64,000 nt of DNA from Chrysemys picta bellii (taxonomy: Eukaryota > Chordata > Testudines > Emydidae): positions 87,907,481 to 87,971,480 of the forward strand of contig NC_088800.1 in the NCBI RefSeq assembly GCF_011386835.1. The letters are read 5' to 3'. This document shows, piece after piece, positions 13,301 to 25,300 of this stretch. Position 1 is the first letter of the stretch, and each line of letters opens with the position of its first letter. The notes beneath the pieces are model-generated. The model saw nothing but the letters and a program-made list of their open reading frames with translations, ran no database searches and had not been told where the DNA came from. The translations under genes and the position numbers were made by a program.

Positions 13301-16300
13301 GCAGGTCTGAGCGAAAAATTGGATAGGATTAATCTTATATTATCAAGATGTGGCCATTTACTCACTATCTTTACCACTCTTCTCATAGGCTGTACACTTT
13401 CCTCTACCATCTATCTGTCTGTAGATTGTAAAATCCTTGGAGAAGGGATCATGCCCTCTTTTCTCTTTGTAAAATAGCTAGAAATAATGGGTGCTCTGGG
13501 AAATACGTTATTTATACTGATAACTGCAGTCTTCTGGAGGTATCAAAGGATGCCTTGTGGCATCACACAGTCCAGGTTGGTGTAAGATCTGTATGTAAGC
13601 CAAGACACCCTTTTATTCCAAGATGTCAAACTATAACCAGTTTCCAGCCCAGTTGGGTTTTTTACATTTTTTTTTAAACTACATCAGTTTGGTAAAAAGT
13701 TGCAGTTTACCAAAAAATGATTGTGGATGATCTTTCTGTAACAATAATACATTGTCTCTTTCTTTAAGGCGTAGAACACAGCCTCAACTAATGCCATATC
13801 AGAGATGTAGCTATTTATTGTGCTTTCAGTTGAGGAGAAAGGAAGGAAAATGCTGTTCCAAGACATGGCTAATAGATAAAGCAAAATCGTTCATAGCATA
13901 GAAAACAAAGCATATGCTAGAACCAACTAGTGTTCTTTATCCTCTCTGTAAATAAATGAGTCCCAGCCCTGAACAGTAGATATGCACATGGACAATAACA
14001 TGTGGCAGCATTAGAAGCAAGCTCATTATCTACAAGCATAGGACGCATATTGGAGCATTTGCTTTGGCAGGAATTATTTAAGTTCAAGGGCAGTTGACAG
14101 ACCAGCAGAGTAGTAACTAAATGGAACACTGTAAACAATCTGATTTTATTTTAAGTCTGAGACCAACTCTTAATAATAAACCAGATCAACAGACCCCTGG
14201 CCAGAACACAAGCTGGAGGTCCGCTCTGGAACTAAGGACTGTATCTGTACTGGAGGTCTCTGTGCCTCTCCTAGGGATTGTGAGTATAAAGCAAACTAAA
14301 TGCTGCTTTGCCTTTTGGTTAATGATCATTCTGACTCAGACACTGGGCTGAATATTCATCCCCTCTTTTAGACAAGGAAAGTAATAGCAAAATAATGACA
14401 GAGATAAAGACCAGAGAGTTTTTACCACAGGATTGGTCAGAGAAACCATAGCTTCCTAGTAAGTTTCAGAATACATACAAGGGCAGATACAAACCTAGGG
14501 ATCCCTTATTTAGGACAAAAGACTATATAAAAAATGTTAGTAAGGACTTTAAGAAATGTGACAGGCCCTTTATTTACACATCTTACTTGACATCTAAGCA
14601 TATGGTATATTACACTATTTTGTGTACTTAATCTCCACCTATGCAGATGTCAATTACAAAGGAGAGAAAAGTGAAGTTCTACTCTGAAAAGTGACAATGT
14701 AAAAAAAGGGCCTTGCATCTTTACACTTTGACTCCGAACGGATTTAATGCAAAAGTCATTGAGAAATGATGTAATATTCACTTTTCAGAGTACAACCACG
14801 CTAAGAAAAATGACACCTATACCATAATCTTCAATGTTCATAATTTTTTAGGGTTTAGCATTAAACAAAAATCAGAATGAACCATGAAACTATAAGATTA
14901 CTTTGGATTTTAAATCCGTGGTGCTCAGTTTTGATTTCACAGCAGGCTAACTAAAGGTGAGTGTCACTGAGAAATGCTTAATTTCTCCATTTCATCTAAT
15001 TATTCCTCAAATACAAACTTTTTTTTAAAAAAACTTCTATGAAAAGCACCCTATCACACTTGGAAATCTTGCCAAATCATGTAATTATTACATGTAAAAA
15101 AATAAAACCAAAAAAAAAAGCACCTACAAGAAAAACCAGAGCTGCTTGTAAGTCTGACAGAATTGTATTATTGTTAGGTGCACTTCACATTAAGAAGACT
15201 TAAAATTTCACAGGTTGCAACTGCATTTACCATATTGACTGATTTACAGGGTTATACTTGAGAACATCTTTTTCATTAGCTTTCCTGTGTTTTTCAGGTT
15301 CAGCATTCACACATGCAAAGAGACCAGAACAAGTCTGTGGTTTTGTTTGGTTGGCTGGGATTTTTGAGGAGGACTGGGTATTTGGCTTTGATTTTGTTTT
15401 GTTTTTTAAATGTATCATGTTCATTATGGTGGTGCCTAGGGACCAACCAAGAACAGGTCCCATCCCCCGTACTCCACCCCCATGGTGATATTCAGTGTTT
15501 GTACAGTGCCAAAGAGATAGTCCTTGCCTCAAAGAGCTTACAATCTAAACTGTGTTTGACTTCTGACCAGACTTCACCATTAGCTGTTAATCCTTAAGAT
15601 GTGTATCCTATTTTTCATTATTAGTAATAAATGATAACCTATATGTATACAGTTCCCCCAAACACATTACACACAGATCTCCAGTGCAGATTTCCATCCA
15701 AAACACTGTTGCTTATAACAGGGCACAGCAACACCACACAACAGTTTAGAAAAAGAAGAAGGTATCCAACTGCAGAAGGAATTTAGGGAGGCAAAACAGA
15801 AATACTCAGGTTGGAATCAGGCCAGAATAACAGGGTTAACACACTTATAAAAGTGCAATGCCATTTTACTGATCACGAGCGACCAGGACTTTGGGCTTAC
15901 AATGAACCTAAAAATGCCACCCACGTACTACCATGCTATGCTGATGGTTCAGCATTGACTAAGAGGGAACATACATCTATTCAATCACCATTAAAAGTGG
16001 AACTAAAACACAGATTTTTTAAGTGTGGGTAATTAACGATTGGATTGATTTTAAATCAAAACGGGATGAATGTCTTTCTATAATATTCTCTAGTTCAACC
16101 TCAAAACATTGGGCTCAAAGCAAGAATCACTGGGTAGCCTGTGTTACATAGGACACCAAAATAGATTATCACAATGATCCTGTCTGGCCTTAAACTCCAG
16201 GAATCTATAGATAAAAGTTTGCTTTGAAAATAAAATGCTCCCTATACAGCAGCATATCACTGATATGCAAACTGCTTGGAATGGCAGGAAGGAGGCTCCC

Positions 16301-19300
16301 ACAACCAGTGATGGGTACCAGCATGACTTGGAGGGACAACTGTCCACGAGGCCACTAAACCCTCCTCTTTCAGACCCCTCCTTCAGACTCCTCCTGCCCC
16401 AACATCTATGAGAACTGAGTCAAAGTGGATTATGCAGAACCACACAAAGGCACTCTAATGCAGAATAAAGGGGGACTTGGGCAGAATAGCTACTGTGGAT
16501 TCTGGGCTATTTCCCCTTATAGACAAGCCCTGAGTTAGTGCATAATCTCATTGCTGAAAACCCTGTGCTTCCTCAGCATGTTCCTACTGTTGTGACACCT
16601 TTCCTTGTGTCATGTCTAAAATTAGATAGCTAGTTCTTCAGGGAAGAACTATGTATTTTTATTTGCACTTATGAGGAGCCTAGCACACTTTTGGGCATTG
16701 TAAAGTAAGACATCATCATTGTAGCACAATGTTCTCTTCAAACAGATAGGTATATGCAAATTCCACCACAGATAAAAAAAATCCTACAAAACTCTAGCTG
16801 AGTTTGGCAGACAAGGTTTTAGTATAATTAACACACTGGGCCCCACACAGAAGCACAAGATGAAGTTCTGCAAAATGCTCCTGAAGCTGATGATCTGAAA
16901 CTCCTCTTTCTCATATATAATTTCTTGAATGATACTGTAGATCTCACCACAAAAAAGCACAAAATTTGTGGTGCTTAAGAAATGTGGGGCTGTAGAGGAA
17001 CACTGCTGCTCTTGGGTAATTCCTTCTGAGCCCTAGCCACCATATCTGGTTAGATAAAACACTTGTAGTATAATTTACATTAGTCTTTCTTTAAGCTAAG
17101 ACATTTCCTTTTGAACATCAAATAGGGAAAAGGAGCAATTTTCTCTAATCCCTTCTCTCCTCTCTTATCAAGGGCCCTTCATATGTGTATGTGTATTTTA
17201 TTGAAGTCATTTTTATAGCAAACATAACTAACTCACTCTACACAGTTACTTTTCATAATGAATTATACAAACATTACACAGGATGGCTGCTTATTAGCAC
17301 TTGCCATTGGCTTGAAATGCAACATGAATTTGCCTCCCCAAGTGTAAGGGGAGAAAAGGGGAAGTAAAGACTCTGACCTTTCAGTTTTCTTCACAGCTTA
17401 ATGAGTCTAACAGAGAAAATCCTCATGACTGGCCAAATCTCAGAAAGATAAAGAGGCAGTCAGCAGTATGTACCAATTCTGCAAATTTATTTTGAGAACA
17501 TGTCAAATTCAAATACTTTAAAGCAAAGAATATGCAGGTCTGCTGGGTTAACAATCCTGGGATGGAGGGAGAAGAGTGTAAACCTCATTATTCAGTCCAT
17601 GACCAAGAGGATACTAATAGTATTATAGAGAAAGATGTGCTTTTCAAGGGGCAGGGAGAAACAGGGTCTTTCTAGCTTTAGTAATTAAAGAGGATGAAAG
17701 CTGCCCTGATGTCTGTGCCCCCCAGTTATTAAGGAAGCACAGAAAGACTGGAGAAGAAAGGTGCTTGCTGGTATGTGAGAAGGCAGGGAGAAATGAATGA
17801 GTGACTGCTAGCTCAGTGATACAGAATAGTGTTACTATTCTGCCTACGGGCCCCACTCATGGGCCAGGACCCCATTGTGCTAGGTGCTGCACAAACAGAA
17901 CAAAAAAGACAGTCCTGCCCCCAAAAAGAGCTTACAATCTAAGGATAAGACAAGACTTGACATATGGATACAGACAGGGCATGCAAAGAAACACTGAGAC
18001 AATATTGGTCAGCATGATAGTCCTACACCAGCAGATTAATTATTATCTGTTTTTGTAGGCATCATGGCAAAGGAGAGTTCTGAAGGAGGATAATGAGTTA
18101 GTTTTACAGATGTTTATGGGGAGTTCCTCCCAAGCGTGAGGGGCAGCATGGGAAAAAAAGCACAAAGGCGCTTGCAAGAAAACCTAGTAAATGGGCGATG
18201 GGAGGCTGCCACCAGGGGCTGATCAGAGGCGAGGGTCAAAATCAGGAATAGCAAATTGGAGATGATAGTTGGGGAGGTTAGACCACAAAGGGCCTAGAAA
18301 GTGAGGACAAGCACCTTATGTTTGATGTGAGAGAGAAGGGGGAAACAGTAGAGGGATGCAAAGAGAGGGGCGACATGGTCAAAGCAATGGCCTAGGAAAG
18401 TGATCTTTACAGCAGCATTTGTAATGGATATGAGTAGGGCAAGATTTAATTTGTCAAGGCTAGAAAGAGGGATGTCGCAGGAATCCAGAGACGGGGTGAT
18501 GAGAGCTTGGCCAAGAGTTTTAGCTGTGTGGATGGATAAGAAAGGCCATATCTTTGAGATGTGATGCATAAAGAATAGATATGATTTAGACAAAGCCTAG
18601 AGGTGAGGACCTAGAGAGATTTCCAAGTCAAAGACAACAGCCAAGTTATGGGCCTGAGTTACAGGCAGGATGACAGTATTGTCCACAGTGATCAAGAAAG
18701 GAGGCAGCTAGATTTGCAGAGGAGGGAGAAAAGCAGCTCTGTTTTAGCCAATTTTAGCTTAAATGTTAAATGTTCACAAGGAGATGTCAGAGAGACAGGA
18801 TGAAATTTTAGTTTGGACAGAAGGAGACAGGTCTGGAGTAAAGAGGTAGATCTGTGTGTCATTAGCGTAGAGATGGTTATTGAATTTGTATTTGTGGATG
18901 AGATTACCCAGAGATAAGGTGTAGAAGGAGAAGGGTAGGGGACAAAGAACAGAGCCTTGTGGAACACCCACACAAAGGTGAAGGGAGGACAAGAAGGATC
19001 CTCCGAAGAACATTCTGAAGGGGAGATTAAAGACATAGTAGGAGAACCAGGAGAGGACAGAGGCATGGAAGCCAAGAAAGGACGTGATTTCAAGAAGAGC
19101 ATGGTCAACACTGTCAAACAGGGCTTTGGAGCGGAGCCCGGAGCTGGAGCGCAGAGCAGTAGGTTTGTGCCCGGAGCTGGAGCAGAACCGGAGTGGAGCA
19201 ATTGAAAAATTTGATTGCTCCAAATCCCTGCTGTCAAAGGCAGCTAACAGATCAAGGAAAATGAGGATGCAGTACTGATTCTAAGCAGTGGCTAAGAAGA

Positions 19301-22300
19301 GGTCATTAGAGACTTTGGCAAGAGAGGTTTCAGTGGAGTGCAAGGAGTGGAAGCTTGATTGGGGAATGTCTAGGATGGAATTGGAGAGGAACACCAAACA
19401 GTGATTGTAGTCAGTGCACTTAATGAACTTAGAAATTAAACAGAAATGGGGCAGTAGTTGAAGACGCAAGTGTGGTCAAGGGTAGGTTAAAATAGTGGTT
19501 CTCAAGCAGGGGTATGCGTACCCTTGGGAGTACATCAACTCATCTAGAGATTTGCCTAGTTTTACAACAGGCTACATAAAAAGCACTAGCAAAGTCAATA
19601 CAAACTAAAATATCATACAGACAATGACTTGTTTATACTGCTCTGCATAATTTACGCTGAAATGTAATATTTATATCCCAATTGATTTATTTTATAGTTA
19701 TATAGTAAAAATGAGAAAGTAAGCAATTTTTCAGTAACAGTGTTCTGTAACACTTTTGTATTTTTATGTCTGCAAGTAGTTTTTAAGTGAGATGAAACTT
19801 GGGGTACACAAGACAAATCAGACTCCTGAAAGGGGTACAGTAGTCTGGAAAAGTTGAGAGCCACTGGCTTAAAATACCCGAGCCCAAAATGAGGAAACAG
19901 CAGGTGGGAGGATCACAGTTCTTTTCAGAAAAGAATGCCATTCCCCCCAGTCTCCTACCAACGCAAGCACCTTTAGAAGGGGTCATGCTAGGCTCTATCA
20001 CACGATGGCAATGCAAATACTGGTCTTTGGATTTTTAGAAAGAGGAGCGGGTATTACAGAGGTGACCAGGAGTGACAAAAGCTTCCCCCACAAACTGCTG
20101 AAGACATCATAGGGATAGTAGGAGCACAGCTTGAGTCATGTTTGCCTTGCTCTCTCAGGTTTGCTATAATGTGTTTTATCCACTGGGGAGACTTACACCA
20201 CAGCTTAATCAGCAAAAGGCATTTTAACAGAATCGGACATCAAACAATTCTATCCTGAACAATCCTGCATATTTGTGTTTTAACTGAAGTTTTAAAATAG
20301 TCAGTCATTCTGAGCACCACTGTGACGGGTGCTGGAAGTGAGTCCAGAGATACATCACTAGACATGTGGAGCACTCTCTCTCATGTGTTCCAATCCTACT
20401 GATGAAGATACTATAAAAGCACTTCTGGTGTTATTGATTCATAGTAGTGATCTAAGGCCCAATCAGGATCTCAGCCCCACTAAGAGAAGTGTTGTACATA
20501 CATACAAAAAGATGCTCCCTACCCCCAAAAGCTTACAAAATAATTTGAAATATGATGGAAAAAGTGAGCGTGACAAACATTAGAAAGGAATGTGATCACT
20601 TCATCTAGCTATGGTGTTCCATAGGTCAGCTATTGCACAACTGTGATGGAGTATTTGCCCCACACAAGCCTTAACTGGGTTAACCGTATATGCTGCACCT
20701 GGAGGGAGGCCAGGGCTTGATAAGCGCTACTTACAGATGAACCTCACCTGTTGGAGAAACAGGGCTAGGAGTATAGAGCCAGGAAGTGAGAGCAGTAAAC
20801 GGCTGTGCTGTCACTGCCTAGATGGAAAGGCAATTGTCCAGGGACAAGGAGGAAATCCAGGGGGAGAGTAAGCCCTAGAATCCTATCCTGAACTAGAGAG
20901 GCTGGGAAGGGTGAGCTAGCCATGGGGTGCACAGCATGCTCCAGTGATAAACCCAAAGATAAGCCAGGAGATAAAAAGATGGGGTAGGATGGAGCCCAGG
21001 GAAACAGCAACAGGTCTGTGATTGAGCAGACCTAGGTTGCTAGTCATAGGATCTGGTACTTGAAATACTGGGTAGACCTAGGTTCCCTTACCAGCCACTG
21101 GGAAAATGGCACTGGACCTATTCTTGGAATAGAAGACTGCCTAAGATAGCATATGGACAACTTGTCTAGTGGAACTTTATTGAAGAAGGGGGAGTACTAT
21201 ACACTGACTGGGCCAAAGGGCTAGGTGATGAAGAGGAAGTGCCCTGAGTCATTGGGAGAGAGAGAGGTCACACTGTGAGCAACTGATGGAAGAGGGAGCA
21301 AAACCAGGTGAAAGCTAATTCCAGACCCAGCCACAAGGGGCACCTATGGTGAGTAGAACCCCATTGCAACTTGGTTCCTAATAATTTGAAAGGGGCTGTT
21401 TTTGTGTCCTCTTACGCTTAAACCCAATTTCACACTCTAATGTCCTAGCACTTGGAATACAACCATCTGGTGATACAGACGTGGGAGGTTAACCCTTTAG
21501 CGTAATTGAATTGAATTATGCTAATTCTATAGCATGTTAAATTTGATGTGATCACAAGGATATTATGCTACTACACTTTAATGATAGTGCATCTGGACAC
21601 ACTGCTTCAATAAAGAAGTCCATATCCAGGAATATAGAGAACTTTGAAGAACTACATTAAATGCTACACTTCCGAGTTTAGTACACATCAGTAATGCTAC
21701 AATAAATCATATACTGACTGGATCTATTTAGAGGCTGTTAGAAAACAAGGAAGAGCATGATGTATTTGCCCTTGGAAGCAAAGCTCTGACACATTGCTGT
21801 GCTTGCTCAAGAAATGAATGTAAAGAAAGTAAAATCATGTTCTATTCAATGAGTCAAGTTCAGGAGCCTTTTGTCCACAAAATCTCCTGACTTGGCACAT
21901 GGCCTTTAAGGTAGAGTATTTATTGTGGTTATAACATTTGAAAACTCCCACACATCTGAGTAATTTCACAACCTTTTTGCATCCCACACAGGCTGTATAT
22001 ATATATATATATATATACACTGAATACACTGTACTTAGAAGGTGGGAGTTTTATGGTGTGCTACTCTGTTTTCAGGAAATCTTCCCAACAGATGACCCTT
22101 TCTGATAAATTATTTAACTAACTTTTACTACACTGTAGCTCACTGGCCTAGAAATAGACTTTAAGGCCAGAAGGTACCATAGTGATCAGCCTTCTAGTGT
22201 GACCTTCTGCACATTGCAGGCCATAAAACCTCACATACCCACTCCTCTAATAGTCCCATAACCTCTTGAGGACTTCAGTAACTGCCAATCTTGATTTAAA

Positions 22301-25300
22301 GACTTCAAGTTATGGAGAATCCAACATTTACTCTTGTTCAAACCAGCAAGTGACTCATGCTCCATGCTGCAGAGGAAGGTGGAAACCCCGGGGCCTCTGA
22401 CAATATGACTGGGGGGGAATTCATTCCTGATCCCCAAATATGGCCATCAGTTAGACCCCCAAACATGTTGTCCCAGACACCTGGGAAAGAATTCACTGTA
22501 GTAACTCAGAACTCTCCCCATCTAATGTCCCATCTCCAGCCACTGGGGATACTTGCTACTATCAGTCACAGATGGGCCACTTGCCATTGTAAGCAATCTC
22601 ATACCATTCCCTCCATAAACTTATGCAGTTCCATTGTGAAACTAGTTAGATTTTTTTGCCCCCATGGCTCCCCATGGAAGGCTGTTCCAGAACTTCACTC
22701 CCCTGATGGTTAGAAACCTTCATTTAATTTCAAGCCTAAACTTGTTGATGGCCAGTTTATATCCATAGACTATCAGGGTTGGAAGGGACCTCAGGAGGTC
22801 ATCTAGTCCAACCCCCTGCTCAAAGCAGGGCCAATCCCCAAATGGCCCCCTCAAGGATTGAACTCACAACCCTGGGTTTAGCAGGCCACTGGTCAAACCA
22901 CTGAGCTATCCCTCCTCCCCAAAGCTCAGTGGTTTGAGCATTGGCCTGCTAAGCCCAGGGTTGTGAGTTCAATCCTTGAGGGGGCCATTTGGGGATTGGC
23001 CCTGCTTTGAGCAGGGGGTTGGACTAGATGACCTCCTGAGGTCCCTTCCAACCCTGATATTCTATATACTCCAAGTTACCCTATACGTTTATATGCATGT
23101 GTGCCAACATTGGCGCTTAACTTAAACGCCAGGGAGGGAGAAGAGTTATTTATCCCTCTGATGTATTTATAGAGAGCAATCATATCTCCCCTCAGCCTTT
23201 GTTATGTTAGGCTAAACAAACCAAATTCCTTAAGTCTCCTCTCATAAGGTAGATTCTCCATTCCTCTGATCATCCTATTAGCCCTTCTCTGCACCTGTTC
23301 CAGTTTGAATCCATCTTTCTTGAACAAAGGAGACCAGAATTGCACACAATATTCCAGATGAAGTCTCCTGTATAGTGGTAATGACACTTTCTTATCTCTA
23401 CTGGAAAGACCAGAACTGGGACCAAGATGTAAAGTTTGCTGTAATGTTCAATGTTGCTCTGATCCAGACCTCTGGTTCAGGACATCTCTCCTAATTACAA
23501 TACATATCTTTATCAAACAAGGCACAATGACTTGTGTGTTTTCAGGAAAAAACTTAAGCCAGTTTTGAATTTGAGGGGGTATAGGGGAAGCAGTGGTACT
23601 CTCCCATGTTTTACTCATGTTAGTCACCACAATATGATACTGCTCATGGGAGATTGCACAAATGTTTAAAATAGGATTGTTCCTGCTCTCTGAGCTTCTT
23701 CAGAGGGGTTTGAATATGCCCACTGGCTTTGCTAGGCTCATTCTGATTAAGGAACAAAAATAAATAGTGGTATCTCCCAAACGCCACCCACCAATGGTGC
23801 TAAAAAATTAAATGTAGTTCACAGTAGATTGAGCAGTTCTGTGATCTCTCCTTCTCCTTTCTCACATGAGGAATGGAATAGTTAACAATGGTGACAATTA
23901 AACTCTCATTGGGCATCTGAGTTATGGCTTGCCTACATGGGGAAACAGACTGGAATAGATTTTAATTTGGAAGTGGATTAAGTTAAACCACAAAATAGCA
24001 CCCTTAGTGCAGAATACCTCCTCATGGGGTTCAGAGTAGCAGGCGTGTTAGTCTGTATCCGCAAAAAGAACAGGAGTACTTGTGGCATCTTAGAGACTAA
24101 CAAATTTGTTAGTCTCTAAGGTGCCACAAGTACTCCTGTTCCCCATGGGGTGTTAGCGTGCTTTAAAAGTCATACCCTAGCTAATTCTACAATGTCTCCT
24201 CCGTGTAGACAAACCCACACCGCTCATTGAAATGAAAGAGGTAGTTCACCCTCTGAGCTATTGTTCCAGGCTCTCTGCAGACTCGTGTAGCTATTTCTGC
24301 ATTGGTTATATTCAGTTCACAGTGTTATGACTGCAAAGAAAACCTTAACAGCTAGAGAGTTACTTTTTCCCATTAAATCTGAGATTCTGAAGAACAAGAA
24401 AGTATCTTAAGAGAGGCATTGGTATGCTGTACTACCGCATACCAGCTTAATCTGAGCCATGATTTAAGCCAACTAATATTCTAGAGGTATCTGGATTCCA
24501 ATATCCTCCTCCTCATCTTTTTCCTTTATGCCGCTTTTCCTGGTGAGGATCGCAGCAGCAGCAGCATGGAAAATAGGGAGGGCCAGACCTTCTTTTCCTC
24601 CACAACAGGTTCCAGCTCCACCTGGGGGATTCCCCAGCATTCCCAGGCCAGGTGGGAGATATAATCCCTCCAGCGTGTCCTGGGTCGGCCTCGGGGACTC
24701 CGCCCAGTGGAACATGCCCAGTAGAGTTCCAATGGAAGTTTCCATGGGCATCCTTATCAGGTGCCTGAACCAACTCAGCTGGCTCCTCTCGAGCCAGAGG
24801 ACTAGGTTTTTTTCTTAAATAGTCACTTAACTTTTTTCTATCCAAAACTGTCTTATCTTAATAACTTTCAGAAGCTGCCTTAGCGCCCAGTCCTACAAAC
24901 ACTTTACTCATGTAAGGAGTAGCATCAGTTGGTAAAGCTACTCAGGTTCAGAAGCATCTACAGACCTGAGCCTGTAGATAGCTTTGTACTAATTATTTGC
25001 CAATTAGTTTTGTTTGCAAATATGTGAAAGATGAAGGTCTTGTGACCTTTGATGCTTTCAGTTTTTGTTTTGTAAGCAACAATTTAGTTTTCACTTTGTT
25101 TTATCAGATTGTATCACCTACTGCTAAAAATTACTAATTAACTAAAAATGTTACTCATTTCAGCTTAATTTCAGTTTGTCCACCACATTTTCAAAATTAG
25201 TGAAGGTATAATACAGATAGTAAGCAGATCTCTCTGAAACATCATAACAAAATTGATTACACATTCCTATACCATTAAAGCCTTAAAAAAAACTTCAAAT

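Larger units (their letters stand above)
22150..23400 (-). mobile_element. CR1 LINE 3' part, split by a SINE pair
   Basis: On the - strand, 23387-23202 encodes the RT C-terminal block [24 protein letters not shown] and [12 protein letters not shown]. The long CR1 3' UTR then runs from about 23200 to 22150. It is interrupted at 22771-23067 by two SINEs, with CR1 text resuming on both sides. Decayed by stops. Confidence 0.85.

Noticed and set aside
18692..19237. 181-codon open frame as a host gene
   Set aside because: It overlaps the L2 reverse transcriptase in another frame and ends in repeat sequence.
22890..22990. tRNA gene suggested by A and B boxes
   Set aside because: The boxes belong to SINE heads with CR1-like tails; no cloverleaf or anticodon arm of a functional tRNA is complete.
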